In this document: piece after piece, positions 16,019-27,425 of the stretch
Numbering within the stretch: position 1 is the stretch's first letter
How the letters are laid out: each line of letters opens with the position of its first letter
DNA from: Viscum album
Lineage: Eukaryota; Streptophyta; Magnoliopsida; Santalales; Viscaceae
DNA: 64,000 nt
Reading direction: 5' to 3'
NCBI GenBank assembly: GCA_963277665.1
Contig: OY728165.1
Location: forward strand, 1,151,990,050 to 1,152,054,049
Notes under the pieces: model-generated
What the model was told of the DNA's origin: nothing
The model's database searches: none
What the model saw: only the letters and a program-made list of their open reading frames with translations
Made by a program: the position numbers and the translations under genes

Positions 16019-16033
16019 ATCTCCCCTTTTCCG
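16019..16033 (-). promoter_or_regulatory. Polypurine tract of element D
   Basis: On the minus strand the sequence next to the 3' LTR start is CGGAAAAGGGGAGAT, followed at once by TGTTGAG. A purine run directly abutting the 3' LTR is the plus-strand priming site of LTR retrotransposons. Confidence 0.75.
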
Positions 16034-19000
16034 AAAGCACAAAAAACATTTCATAAAAGAATTTAATGGAAAATGTTTTAAATTTTGAACTATAAAAGAA
16101 ATACTTGCATATATTTTTTAGGGATCATAGTGAAAATGATTAACTCCCCCTAATGTATTAAAATCCCTAGGGATTGCATTCTGGTATTTCTTAGAAATAT
16201 AAAATCTTCCTTAATAAATAATTTATTCTTAAAGTAAAATCCTCTTACTAAGGGTATTCTCGTCCATTAACATAAAATTAATTGTTTTCATTATTTTCAC
16301 CCATATTTTGATTATGAAAAAGGAATGGAGGTAAATAAAAAAAATTTACAAAAATGTTAGGAATATAAACAGAAATAAATGGAAATATGACATTTTTAAT
16401 TATGATGGAAATTTTTTTTCCATGATAAAATACAAAAAATATCATATTTAAAATGTAAATTATTTATCATTATTTTCGTTTCTGTCATCGGCTTCTTCAT
16501 GGTAGCCTTAAACATTGTGAACTCTTTATTATCATCTTAAAACATCTAGATAAACAATTCATGATTCTTATTTTTTTGAGATCCCTGATCATGTCATTGT
16601 AGGAAAAACGTGTTTCTCCATGAGACATTATCAATTCATCTTGATCTTTGAGTGTCTTGCCATTTATTTCCTAAGATCCTGTTTTGGATTCAAATTTTCG
16701 GAAACTGAATTTAGTATCCCATTTATATCTTTATCTTCTTAAAGTCGATTTGCACTCTCATTCACTAAATATTGTGAAATAATAGTTTAAATGTCATTTA
16801 TTATATAATTGTGCTTAACCAAAGCATCCTCGAATGAATCAGTGAAATTTTCAAGGGTTTAAAATCATCAATCATTGAATTATAGGATGTATTTATTTTA
16901 TTACAAGACTACTATGATCATCATAATTGATCTGAAATTTCATTAACTCTCTTTCATGTTTGATAATATTTTCTATAATATGTTTTTTTGTATTTTTATT
17001 GACTATTTCATGAAGCATTTAACATTTGTAATCAATCATTGGAAATAACAGGATGGTATTCATAATAATTTCTAAGGACGAAACCACAAAATCATGTCCT
17101 TACAAAGATGAATATTCCAAGAAATAATCTTTTATTTGGGAGGTAAACATTTCATCTTCATATGTTTTCCACATTGATGTTTCCAAAACATTATTATTTG
17201 ATATTACAATTATAAATTTCTTTGGAAAATCAAAAACTATTTTCATACCTTTCCCTTTATAGAGATTGTCTTGTCAACATTCTGAGATTCATTCTCAATA
17301 TCAGGAAAATGAACTATTTTATCATCATCATCAACATTTTTATCCATACTATTATCAAGATTTTCATTATCAATAACATTATAAAAAATCATGATTACTA
17401 CTCCCGTAATCTAAAAGTTAATCAACCCCATCCTAAGCATCATCATTTTATTTGAAACTAAATGTCCCCTTAAAATTATCTTTGTGGATTCAGCATGAGA
17501 TTTTATTATAGATATATTTTTATAAGATATATCCTTATCTAGACATTCTTCTACCATCCATATCACATATTCACTTTCATGTTCCTCTTCATCAGTTAAA
17601 TGGTTTCCAGAATTGAAATATCTATCATTTTCATATCTGTAACAAGAGTCTTAGTAGGAACTGAATCATTCCTGACAAAAACTGGAACCTAATCTTATTT
17701 AGATGTTTTCTCTGTATCTCTAATGAATTGATGAATAATTTTAGATTTGGAAATTTACTTCTTCAATTTCTTCTCATTTTTATGCCTCTTAATCTCATCT
17801 ACTCCTTGAATAGTTAGGTCCTTAGCCTTAGTGGGGTCTAACTAAAAAACTACATCTCCTGGGTTATTATTCTTCTTATACTCAATACATTTGAAAAAAA
17901 ACACGTCTTCAAATAAAGTGTTTTGTTTATTTTGGTTTCGTATATTAGATACTATTTCAGTAGCTGGTACTTTCTACTATAGATCTTGATCATTACCTTT
18001 AATGTTATTATGATTTTTCATGGAGATTTCTCCAAATTATTATTTCTTCATAAGAGAATGGTCCCACTTATAATATTGTTCAAAGAACTCTTATATCATA
18101 ATAGTAAAATAAATCATTATCCATCTCAAGGCGTACTCACTTAACAAAATTATCGTATATATTTTTTATTTTCCGATGAACGGGATTTTGAGGGATTCTA
18201 AAAACAAGAAAATGATCATGGACATGATCATTGGGTACGTTATAATTTTATTCATGATGGTGTTATTCTTATGATTTATAATTTCCAAGAGAATGTATGT
18301 TATGAGGTTCATCTTCCTTACATTCACCAAAACATCCATCATGAAGATAACACATATCTAATGAGAATACTTATCTCTCTATACTGGAATCAGAAAAAAT
18401 TGCATCCAGAGAGCTAGTAGTATATGATTTCTTGAAATAGGATAGATATTTTGTGTCTTTACTCTATTATGTCCAAGGAACTCAATAGGCTTAACCATCT
18501 CAAATGACCCTTCATTACCAGGACATTTATGATAACATAATATGGAATCCCCTTCATATGGTTTATAAAAAATTATTGTAGGCTCATTGAAGGAAAAATA
18601 ATAAGTCCTTCTATAAATCTTGAATGAAAACAATTCTCATCCTCCTTGATCATTATTTTGAATTGTATCATAAAATTATATTACAAGATAATCATATACC
18701 ATATCTAGAATAATTTTTTTAGGCTACACAATGAATTTATCATACATTATACTTTATGATTTATAAATCAATCAATAATTATTTAAAAAGAAATTTGGGT
18801 CTACGAACCATTACATCAAAATTATCCAAACGTTGGGTTCCTTATTAGAGGACATCAAAGTCTATGTGGAAACATAAAGAGTCATTCAGAAAATATGGGA
18901 AAAATAGAAAACTGCATGGAAAAATGAAGTGTTATAGATCTTTGGTTCAAAATAACATTGATAACTGATGTGGGACACAACTTTGGGGTCCTCTATATAG

Positions 19001-19489
19001 GGTTTGTGTTGACAGTTCATATTCAAGGATCAATAAAATAGTTTATATTTTTTTAATTTTATCTAACGGGTGATATCAATATTAGAAAAATAATTATTGT
19101 TTCAAATCATTAGAGGTTTTAATGGAAATTATCATATTTAATTAATGTGAATATGATATGATTTTCTCAAAATAGGATATAAAATACCAACAAAAAAATT
19201 CAATTATAATGATATAAGGAATGGTCAATTTAAGATTACTCAGAATGATTTGTCAATATTGATAATGTTCCACATATAATACATTGTTTTTGAAGTGGTT
19301 TATTTATGAATGAAAATTTTTACAATATGAAAATTTTAGTAAAAAAATATAAAATAGATAACATATGTATCCCTTAAGAAATAGAATATCTTAATTTTGG
19401 GGTATGTTTTCAACAAAATGGTAATATGAATGATTACATTATGGTTAATATTCATAAACTTTTTTATATAATTATAATCTATCAGAGGG
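16034..19489 (-). pseudogene. Post-pol (env-like) region of element D, decayed
   Basis: About 3.4 kb separates the end of RNase H from the 3' LTR. In SIRE/Maximus copia elements this interval holds an env-like frame of unknown function. Coding traces are visible on the minus strand. A Lys-rich frame at about 17,650-17,880 includes NPGDVVF, stop, then LDPTKAKDLTIQGVDEIKRH. An open stretch at 18,379-18,633 includes PISRNHILLALW. Stops and shifts are frequent and no single frame spans the region. I recognise no signal peptide, membrane segment or catalytic motif, so 'env-like' rests on position only. Confidence 0.45.
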
Positions 19490-19689
19490 TTATGGTTTCA
19501 TAAATATGTGAGAAAGTTGATCTTTTATTGTGATAAATTGAAGAATTATATCAACATTATGTTTGTGATCCCTAATAAAGTGATTGATAATGTCTATGTG
19601 ATTTTCATGAGAGTGATGTGCATGTTTTTTTCTTAGTGTAATGGCACTAGTATTATGATACATTTTCCTTATTTTTTGAAAATTCACAA
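19490..19689 (-). pseudogene. Copia RNase H, C-terminal part (element D), cut by element B
   Basis: The frame contains NTSAITLRKKHAHHSHENHI, DIINHFIRD and QLSHIFMKP. These match the conserved end of plant copia RNase H (typically DNTSAI, HSRTKHIDIRHHFIRD, QLADIFTKP). This domain degrades RNA in RNA-DNA hybrids during reverse transcription. The aspartate of the DN(T/S)SAI motif is replaced by histidine (YHNTSAI). The frame runs without a stop up to the junction with element B at 19,690. Its N-terminal part resumes on the far side of B at 44,429, in the same phase when only one target duplication is counted. Confidence 0.9.
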
Positions 19690-19694
19690 CATAG
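19690..19694. other. Left target-site duplication of element B (CATAG)
   Basis: Five bases, CATAG, directly precede the LTR of element B. The bases after its right LTR (44,424-44,428) are CATGG: four of five agree, as expected for an old insertion. Confidence 0.85.
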
Positions 19695-20220
19695 TGTAAT
19701 GCCCCGACCTCAGTTACCTAGAGTCGGTGCATTATTACATAAAATTGGCATGATCACAAGAAAGATCAAATCTCAAAATACCGATTGGTTTAGTATCTTT
19801 GGAAAAACTAGATATATTCATAATGTTTTACATTACATCATAATGTAAAAAACTACTACAACAACATATTGTCTCCAAAGTCCACACTATTATCCCCTCA
19901 TAATGTCTCTGTAGGTCATTCATAATTTACTTCTTCACATACTGGAAAAAATATAACATTGAAAAGGGGTGATCTAAAATGCCCAGTAAGGATAAAAATA
20001 TAGAGGAAACATTCATAAAAAAGAATAAACATTTAAGGCAAAGTATAACTAAAACAAAAGCCTTTTAAACATGAACTTCAACATAGTATGGCAAAAATAA
20101 AATGAAATAATGTAATTTACTTATTCACATGTATATTCTACTAATCTAATGATCACATTCAATATAAATAACCACTTTAATAATGATGGAATGCATAATG
20201 CCAGACTATCATAACCACCT

Positions 20221-20283
20221 AGCCAAGGCCTCGTGCCATGACTAGAAATAATATTTTACCAAGGCCTTATGCCAAGACACTAG
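20221..20283. repeat. Short tandem duplication in the B LTR (CCAAGGCCT..TGCCA)
   Basis: Two imperfect copies of a block around CCAAGGCCTCGTGCCATGAC and CCAAGGCCTTATGCCAAGAC lie about 40 bp apart. The same pair is present in the other B LTR at about 41,024-41,085, so it belongs to the family. Confidence 0.7.
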
Positions 20284-20301
20284 TTTGTCTAATGATACCG
20301 A

Positions 20302-20340
20302 CCGATGCATCGAGGAGCTATAGCGGGCTCCACCCGTCAC
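20302..20340 (-). promoter_or_regulatory. Conserved LTR block GAGCTATAGCGGGCTC (B, 3' LTR)
   Basis: The plus strand reads CCGATGCATCGAGGAGCTAT followed by AGCGGGCTCCACCCGTC. Nearly the same block is in B's other LTR (41,107-41,144) and, with small changes, in element A (27,426-27,461; 34,526-34,560) and element C (61,213-61,247, opposite strand). The core is flanked by a short palindrome centred on ATGCAT. Much of the surrounding LTR differs between families, so the block seems to be under constraint. Its role is unknown. It lies downstream of the TATA box and so within the transcript. Confidence 0.6.
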
Positions 20341-21320
20341 ATATTATGTCCATTGCATTCCCATATAAAAAGGTTTAAACATTACATAAACATTCGTATT
20401 AAAACTAGCATACGAAATGTAAATAATTTATCCATAAACTATGAATGGTAAAAAAAATAACACATCCACAGTCAATAATATCATAAAACCTTCAATAAAA
20501 TATAGAAGTTTTGTATCATAATAAATCTACTTCAAATAAGTGTAAAATCCATCAAAGGATGTTGACATAGATGAAATCAAAACTATTTTTAGTGAAATAT
20601 CTCTTTCTATTTTGAAATCATTAAAGAGTCATATATTTATAAAATAAAACATTTTCTTTGAAATTATTCATATAAGCTTGTAGGGGAATCTTCGACGATT
20701 TTATAACGGCGGAAAATAGTCGCACCCTCTGTATAAGTAAAAAAAAATCTTACCTTAATTCTGTCGAAAATGTTAAAATGTAACTTGTTTGGAAAACGAC
20801 GGAAATATTCCTTTATAAAGAACATATAAAAGTCAAACAAAGGTATAAATTACTTTAACACATATTCTTGTAAATATTAAAAATGTTTTGAAATACATTT
20901 TTATGAAACATGGATGTTGATGATATAGAGATCCCAGTAGATTATTACATATAAACATCCTCGGATAATGAAGTGATTGAGAAATAAACCCTTACCATGT
21001 AATTTTCCATTGTTGGGGTAGGTTAGTATCCTGTATAATGGTGAAATAATTGTTATTAAATTATACATAAATCATATACCTTAATATGATATCATATATG
21101 ATCTTTTAACATTGATTTGTTAATAATATCATAGTATTATCGTTGTTTCGGGTGTTAACTTACTCATTTTATTTTAAATGTTTTGTTATTTAAGTTGTGT
21201 TTGTCAGGGATAGGTTGTATCTTAATCATATCCAGAATTATATCAAGTCCTTAGATACTATTATTAATCATAAACTGAGAAGTATACTTTAATGGATACG
21301 ATGGAGAATGAATCTCATCG

Positions 21321-21360
21321 CGTTCATGGAGATGGTAGTCCGTACGTACACACGAGCGAC
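21321..21360 (-). promoter_or_regulatory. GTACGTACG hairpin 2 in the B LTR
   Basis: CGTTCATGGAGATGGTAGTC is followed by CGTACGTACACACGAGCGAC. The outer arms (GTTC..GAGC, GTCG/CGAC) are partly complementary and the loop holds CCGTACGTAC. The copy in the other LTR is at 42,121-42,165. Confidence 0.5.
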
Positions 21361-21506
21361 AATCTCATTATTTTGTTATTAAAATAATATATAATTGGAT
21401 GGTATATCATATATAAAGAATCATTATCATGTTATATTTATTATTTACATGAGTTAAACATCATTATTATACCAATCCAAATAATAATTTATTGATTAAC
21501 AATTAC

Positions 21507-21550
21507 ACCACGACGTGGAGACGATAAGCCGTACGTACGCACGTATGGTG
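21507..21550 (-). promoter_or_regulatory. GTACGTACG hairpin 1 in the B LTR
   Basis: The arms CACCACGACGTG and CACGTATGGTG pair with one small interruption. They enclose a loop of GAGACGATAAGCCGTACGTACG type. The other LTR has the same hairpin at 42,311-42,355. A closely related loop with entirely different arms is in elements A and C, so the loop is more conserved than the stem sequence. Confidence 0.6.
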
Positions 21551-21884
21551 AAATGTTATTAAAAGGATGGATAGAATAATGAATATGGTTGTACCATATT
21601 TATAATAATATCACAGTATATATAAGATACTGGATTTATTATTTTATAATGGTAATAACAAATAAGGAAGAAGTTGAACAAGAAAGGAACATGGAAAAGG
21701 GTGGTGAAATCATTACCTCTTCTTCGGGTACTTCCTTTTGATTTTATCAAAAGGGTTCCTTAAGTTGGATTTATGACTAAAGGAAGGCCTCTAGGATGAA
21801 TTGAGGGAAGTTGAGAGAGTATTTGGGAAGAGTTTTGCCGGACCAAGAGGCTTTGAAGGTGTGAGTTAATGAGAAAAAGAGTGC

Positions 21885-21895
21885 CCATTTATAAG
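21885..21895 (-). promoter_or_regulatory. TATA box of the B LTR (3' copy)
   Basis: The minus strand reads CCCCTCTTATAAATGGGCAC. The other LTR has CTTATAAAAGGGCAC at 42,690-42,702. The same context (a pyrimidine-rich tract with CCCCTC, then CTCTTATAAAAGG) occurs in elements A and C, which supports it as the core promoter of the whole group. Confidence 0.7.
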
Positions 21896-22866
21896 AGGGG
21901 TGAGGGGAACCTTTGGAAAAGATAGAAATATTATTTTATAATAAATTCATATTCGGTTTCTAATGACTACAAAGTTTATTATATAAAGGTTAAGGTGGGG
22001 ATGGGTCGAAAACCCCTCAACCAATGGAATTTAGACTGGTTTGGGTTACTATATTAACCTTATATTTAAGTATTAACTCTTAGTTAATGGGTTTCACTTT
22101 TACAATGTCTCTTTGTATTTTTATATTATACGGTTAATAATATTACTATATACATCCAAGCGACCCCCAAGTGGTCCATTAATGATACACCTATCATGAT
22201 AAAAGTATCTAGGCCGAACCTTATATTTTTAGGAATTTAATATCAATTAATAATATAATATTTATTTTAAAAACCCTTTTATGTCAATTTTGACACTATT
22301 CAATAATTGATTTTTGTAAAAATCATAACAGAATTATTACTTCTAAAAAAGTTAATTAAATCATTCCTAACATGTCATAGTAACCTATAAAATTAGTTCA
22401 ATGCATTAAAAGTCTCAAATTATATTTATTTGGGTATTTATAGTATAAATTATTTTAATTTTTCAATATTATGGTAATCACAACATAATCATTGTGTCAG
22501 AAATAAATCAAATTATTTAATGTCTAAAAATTATAAATAAAATATAAATATGTAGGAAATGTTTTTAGATTTCTAATGAATATTTACAATCGAATTTATC
22601 TTATTTATAACCCTATATTAAAAATTTTTAGTAAATAAACTTAGATTTTAACTCTTTTAACTCTTCTTTGAATTAAATAATAATAAATGACCTAATCTAA
22701 TCCAAGTGGACCTAAATGATAATATATTATTCGTAAGGTTGTTTTTGGTCGAGATTCACTTGTTCAATAGAATTAGGACATGTGTTATGGTAATATTAAT
22801 ATCATTTTTACCCTTAATTACCCTATTCACTTTTACCCGTGGTAAATAAAAGTATAAAGTTACTAT

Positions 22867-23420
22867 TCACCAAAAATTATTTTCATCTAATTGAACAAAA
22901 ATTTACTACCTGATATTAACCGTGTCTCCCAGATTTTCGAAATTCCATTCATAGCAGCGGTAAAATTATGTTTTATTAAAAATTCAGTTTTTTAACTACC
23001 ACTTAGTGGTTTCACTATTCATCAAAAATTGAAGTTTTTCAGAATAATGCCAAAATTTTACCCTAAGCTATAATTGATATTCCGAATTACAAAATGATTC
23101 TTATTTTATAAGATTCCAAACATATAAGTTGCATGAATTAATTTTATAATTAATTTTCGTTGTTACAATAAATAGCGTGTTTTTAAGAAACAATATATTT
23201 CAAAATATTTACAATTGTTTATGTCCAATTTCAAAGTAAAATTTATTCTAATCAACACCATTGGATAAAATGGTAAAAATATATTCTAATTATACATTAA
23301 TAAATATAAATAATATAATTTATGAATATAAATTATTTTAATTAAAAAAGTTGTTTTTAAGTATTTTTCACTATTCATAAAAATTGGAAGTTCACAGAAA
23401 AATACCAATAATTCAACATA
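22867..23420 (-). repeat. U3 repeats of the CACTATTCATnAAAAATTGAAG type (B, 3' LTR)
   Basis: Copies of a block beginning TTCACTATTCATCAAAAATT, followed by GAAGTTTTTCAGAA and a stretch near ACCAAAATTTCA, start near 23,012 and 23,366, with a weaker copy near 22,867. The first follows the palindrome CCACTTAGTGG (22,999-23,009). They lie upstream of the TATA box in transcript direction, where LTR enhancers sit. The same pair is present in element A (30,745 and 31,110), so it predates the split of the two families. Confidence 0.55.
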
Positions 23421-23616
23421 GGATAATTTCGATATTTTGAATCCCAAAATGAAATCCATTTTAAAATATAAAATATATATAATTTCAAAAAGTAGTTATT
23501 ACTATTCATAACAGCTAGTTTGATTGGATGTGGTGTGTTAGAAGTCGTTGTTGCGTACAACACACGCTATCACATTATTCAAAGAGAAGTGTGCCGTAGA
23601 AGCTTGGGGTATTACA

Positions 23617-23632
23617 TTCTCCCCTCCTTCAA
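23617..23632 (-). promoter_or_regulatory. Polypurine tract of element B
   Basis: On the minus strand GAAGGAGGGGAGAA directly precedes the LTR start TGTAATACCCC. This is the plus-strand primer site. Confidence 0.85.
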
Positions 23633-23659
23633 ATAATTTTGTACTTGAAATTTATAGAA

Positions 23660-23952
23660 TACTACCGCATGAATAGACTCAGGTGGTTCTTCATCATAAT
23701 TTCCTCGGGTTACCACGTTGCCTCTTCCATCTTATGGTTTTTCCACATAACTTTTATCAGACGCGTCGTCCGATTTTTCAGCACTTGTTCTCTTGTATCA
23801 AGAATCCGGACGGGCTCTTCGCAATAAGACAGATTGGGTTCCAGTTCTAATTTCTCATAGGTGAGTACATGCAATGGGTCAGGCATGTATTTCCTCAATA
23901 GAGATACGTGGAACACATCGTGTACTTTGGAGAGACTTGGCAGTGTTGCCAA
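23660..23952 (-). pseudogene. Chromodomain at the end of element B pol
   Basis: The frame has SKVHDVFHVSLLRKYMPDP, then LELEPNLSYCEEPVRILD, then the chromodomain core VRILDTREQVLKNRTTRL and VMWKNHKMEEATW. In Tekay-type chromoviruses this follows the integrase and reads histone marks to steer insertion into heterochromatin. A stop follows EEATW where families normally continue with a short ERE.. tail ending in LF. A decayed tail (PEEIMMKNHLSLFM) can be read after the stop, close to the PPT. The frame joins the integrase tail upstream with a break near 23,953. Confidence 0.88.
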
Positions 23953-23955
23953 TCG

Positions 23956-25108
23956 TTAAGCTACTGCCCCAATTCGTTCTAGAATTTCGAAAGGTCCGAT
24001 GTACCTGGCACTCAATTTATCTTTCTTACCAAAACATATGACTCCCTTCCATGGAGATACCTTCAGGAAAACATGATCACCGACATGGAATTCCAAATCC
24101 TTCCTTCGATTATTAGCATAGCTCTTCTGCCTACTTTGAGCTGCTTTGATATGGTTTTGGATTAACTTAACCTTTTCCATCGTTTCCTCCACCAGTTCTG
24201 GGCCTACATGTTTTCTTTCACCAAAGTCATCCCAACAGGTTGGTGTACAACATCTCTTTCAATATAACGCTTCATATGGTGCCATTTGAATACTCGAATG
24301 GAATCTATTGTTGTTGGAAAATTCTTCCATTGGTAAATATTGATCCCACATACCCTGAAAGCCAAATGAGCAGGATCTCAACATGTATTATATGGTTTGA
24401 ATAGTTCGGTCTGATTGTCCATCTATTTGAGGGTGGTAGGAAGTACTCAAATAAAGTTTAGTATCCAAGGCTTTCTGAAGACTTTTCCAGAATCATGAAG
24501 TAAAACGAGGATCACGATCAGAAACATTTGATAGGGGTACTCCATGAAGTCTAACAACTTCATTAATTTATAGTCATTCTAGTCATTCAAGTGGTAAATC
24601 TTCCCTTATAGCAGGAAAATGTTCTGACATGGTAAGATGATCAATAATGATCCATATTGTATCATTCCTTCTACGAGTCTTTGGTAGCCCCATGACAAAG
24701 TCCATCGTAATATTGTCCCATTTCCACTCTGGTATGGGAAGAGGTTACATGACTCCTCCAGGCTATTGCCTTCCAGCTTTCACTTGTTGACAAACCATAC
24801 ATCTTGACAGAAAGTCAGTAATCTCCCTCTTCATGTTTTCCCACCAAAAATTATTCCATCAATTCTCTATACATCTTGGTTCTCCCAGGGTGTATAGGTA
24901 AATCGGAACTATGAGCATCATCCAACAATTCCCTTTTTAGATCAGGTATATCGGGAACACAAAGTCTTTTCGGAAATTTCAAAATTCCATCTTCATACAC
25001 AAAGTCTCTCAATCTCCCATCATTCACAGCTTTAATCTTCTTTTGAAATTCTTCATCATCGGTCTGAGAACTCTTAATCCTTTCTTGTAAAGATGGTTTG
25101 GAAACCAT
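23956..25108 (-). pseudogene. Integrase of element B (broken)
   Basis: The integrase inserts the DNA copy into the genome. From the N-terminus: a zinc-binding HHCC domain with HSSDLPIHPG (frame 24,851-25,108) and CMVCQQVKAG (about 24,775-24,810). Next is the catalytic core, with MDFVMGLPKTRR, HGVPLSNVSDRDPRF and [15 protein letters not shown]. The GPY/F tail follows, GKKDKLSARYIGPFEILERI (frame 23,956-24,192). The third catalytic residue, normally Glu in QSERT, is Asp here. A frameshift separates the two halves of the HHCC domain and several stops lie in the core. Otherwise length and order match Tekay-type integrases. Confidence 0.92.
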
Positions 25109-25120
25109 TTGAAAATGAAT

Positions 25121-25705
25121 TTAGGTTTCACCTTCCCTGGTTATTACCATGTCTATCTTCACTACATCCATGAAAATTGGATCCCTTTCAATTCTCATAT
25201 TGTTCAAAACTCCATGGTCTTTTCTTCTCAAAGCATCTGCCACCTTGTTTTCCTTCCCCGGGTGGTAGTGTATCGTGCAATCATAATCCGTGAGTAATTC
25301 AAGCCATCTCCTTTTCCTCATGGTGAGTTCATTTTGGGAGAAAATATTCTTCAAACTCTTGTGATCAGTATAAATCTCACATTTTTCACTATAGAGGTAG
25401 TGCCTCCATATCTTCAAAGCCAAGATCACAACTGCTAACTCGAGATCATGAGTAGGATAGTTTGTCTCATTAATTTTCAATTGTCATGATGCATAGGCAA
25501 TAACCCTATCATTCTGCATAAGGACACAACCATGTCCTTTCTTCGAAGAATCACTATAAATAATGAACCTAGCATTCCCTGATGGTAGATTCAATATACG
25601 ATCATTGACTAATCATCTCTTTAGTTCTTCGAAAAATTCTTCACACTCTTTTTTCCAAACAAATTTAACCCCTTTACATGTGAGTTTCGTTAATGGGTTA
25701 GCCAA
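25121..25705 (-). pseudogene. RNase H of element B (and RT connection)
   Basis: The open frame 25,121-25,480 contains [38 protein letters not shown] and [18 protein letters not shown], the usual signatures of Ty3/gypsy RNase H. The Glu of HDLEL and the Asp of TDHKSL, both catalytic, are present. DALSRK has become DALRRK. The stretch 25,481-25,705 carries the start of the domain (FIIYSDSSKKGHGCVLMQ type) and the RT connection, with breaks. The domain is the best preserved part of pol. Confidence 0.92.
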
Positions 25706-26530
25706 TTAAGCAAAATTCTGGATGAAACGTCGATCATAACCTGCCAAACCAATAAAACTGCGTACCTCAGTTATACTTGTAGGTGCTGGAAATTCTTGGA
25801 TTTCCTTGGTCTTAGAAGGATCAATAGAGATTACATCTTTAGAGACAATATGGTGAAGAAAAGAAATCTCTTGAAGCCAGAATTCACACTTGCTAAACAT
25901 CCCATATAATTCATGTCTTCTCAGAGACTTCAGGGTAATGCGTAAGTGATTTTTATGATCTTCGTAGATTTTGGAGTATACCAATTTATCATAAATAAAT
26001 ACCACCAAAAATTCAACAAGATATTCCATGAAAACTCTATTCATCAGATCCATGAATACAGAGGGTTCATTAGTCAATCCAAAAGGCCTTATAGTAAACT
26101 CGTAATTCCCGTACCTGGTTTGAAATGTTATATTCAGAATGTATTCCTTCTTCACACACAACTGATGGTATCCAGATCGAAGTTCAATCTATTAAAATTA
26201 TTTATCTCCATGCAGTTGGTCAAATAAATCATCAATGAAAGGTATGGGATACTTGTTCTTTATTGTTATTGCATTGATCTCCCTATACTCGATACACAAA
26301 CTCATAGATCCATCTTTCTTTTTAACAAAAAGTACAGGGTCTCCCCATGGAGAAACACTAGGGAGAAGAAATACCTTATTAATCAATTCCTCTAGTTGGT
26401 TTCTTAGTTTAACTAATTCTACAGTGTCCATTCTAAAAGGGGTCTTCGATATAGGCCTAGATGCAAGAATTAATGGAAAACTGAACTTCTCGTTCTGGAG
26501 GATGTCCAAGTAAATTGTCCGGAAAAACAT
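25706..26530 (-). pseudogene. Reverse transcriptase of element B, catalytic Asp lost
   Basis: Two frames cover the domain. The fingers and palm start are in 26,198-26,530, with [48 protein letters not shown] and FIDDLFDQL. The palm and thumb are in 25,706-26,161, with RYGNYEFTIRPFGLTNEPSV, FMDLMNRVF, KCEFWLQEISFLHHIVSKD and EVRSFIGLAGYDRRF. The catalytic box, normally F(I/V)DD, reads FIYD at 25,988-25,999. One of the two metal-binding aspartates is therefore Tyr and the enzyme cannot work. The two frames are separated by a short gap and shift at 26,162-26,197. Confidence 0.95.
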
Positions 26531-26850
26531 CTACATATTCTTTAACTACAAGTACATGCTCTATTTGAACATTCCTTTCCTCACACACTGTAATTTCATC
26601 CTCTTCCTCCCCAATAATTTTATTTGTTTGAGATACTAGGGGTAGATCTAGATAAGAATTAGGTGGTGATGATTTTGCTCTAAAGATAAGGTGTTCCTTA
26701 TTATCATCATAAAAATCGTAACCTCCTTCTTCTTATAATAAATCTTTCCATCATAGTCCGAAAGGCAATCCATACCGAGTATTATATCAAACTCAATCAT
26801 AGGTATGACGATGAGATCAGCTGATACAGAACATCTATTTTCTCTAATGG
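26531..26850 (-). pseudogene. Protease C-terminal half and linker to RT (element B)
   Basis: The minus strand shows SADLIVIPMIEFDIILGMDC followed by LSDYDGKIYYKKKEVTIF. This matches the second half of the gypsy aspartic protease (DLIVLDMxDFDVILGMDWL..). The reading frame reaches the junction with element A without a stop. The first half of the protease, with the active-site DSG, lies at 38,728-38,917. The phases agree across A when a single target duplication is counted. Confidence 0.88.
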
Positions 26851-26855
26851 GGACT
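26851..26855. other. Left target-site duplication of element A (GGACT)
   Basis: GGACT precedes the left LTR of A; TGACT follows the right LTR at 38,728-38,732. Four of five bases agree. Confidence 0.75.
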
Positions 26856-27425
26856 TATATGGCCTCGACAATAAACCTTACTTAATCTTGATTTATTACA
26901 AGATTACATGTTGAGGATCTTATCAGGTTTACAGTTTTAGAGAATTAGATCATAAAACAATTATTACATTCCACATTTAAACAAAGTGATTACATAAAAT
27001 ATTGAATTCATTTTTCCCCATCAACGGAAACATATTTAAAAATAAAGCATGGATTCTTTCTTGACATTTCCTTGACACTATAATCATATCATATACCATT
27101 CCCTTTACCTGTGAAAAACATTTCAAAAAAAATCTTGGGATGAGCATAAAAAGCTTAGTAAGGGTTATAAAAATGTGGAAAAGAAAAATGAGTTCATATA
27201 TACATAAGAATGAAATCATACTTTACCAATAAAACATAGTCACTTTTACATACCTTATCAAATAATGAATAAATCATAGAAATCATATGACATAAAAGTT
27301 AACATAAGTCATTCATAACATTCTTACGTAGGGAGTAACCCTCTTGGTTACGTTTGGAATACCCACCACAGTATATTCCCTAAATTTCTTCAGAGAAACC
27401 TTAAAGTTTCACACCTTCACGTTAC

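Larger units (their letters stand above)
19695..23616 (-). repeat. 3' LTR of element B
   Basis: The plus strand begins TGTAATGCCCCGACC and ends CTTGGGGTATTACA; on the minus strand the LTR reads TGTAATACCCC to GGCATTACA. It pairs with 40,502-44,423 and has the same length, 3,922 bp. It contains in order (minus strand) the U3 block at 22,999, a TATA box at 21,885-21,895, two GTACGTACG hairpins (21,507-21,550 and 21,321-21,360) and the GAGCTATAGCGGGCTC block at 20,302-20,340. No coding sequence is apparent; short open frames such as 21,559-21,750 are chance. Confidence 0.92.

Noticed and set aside
23639..23827. Plus-strand open frame overlapping the chromodomain
   Set aside because: It is the antisense shadow of the minus-strand pol of element B; other plus-strand frames at 25,109, 25,946, 26,235, 38,679 and 38,960 are likewise shadows.
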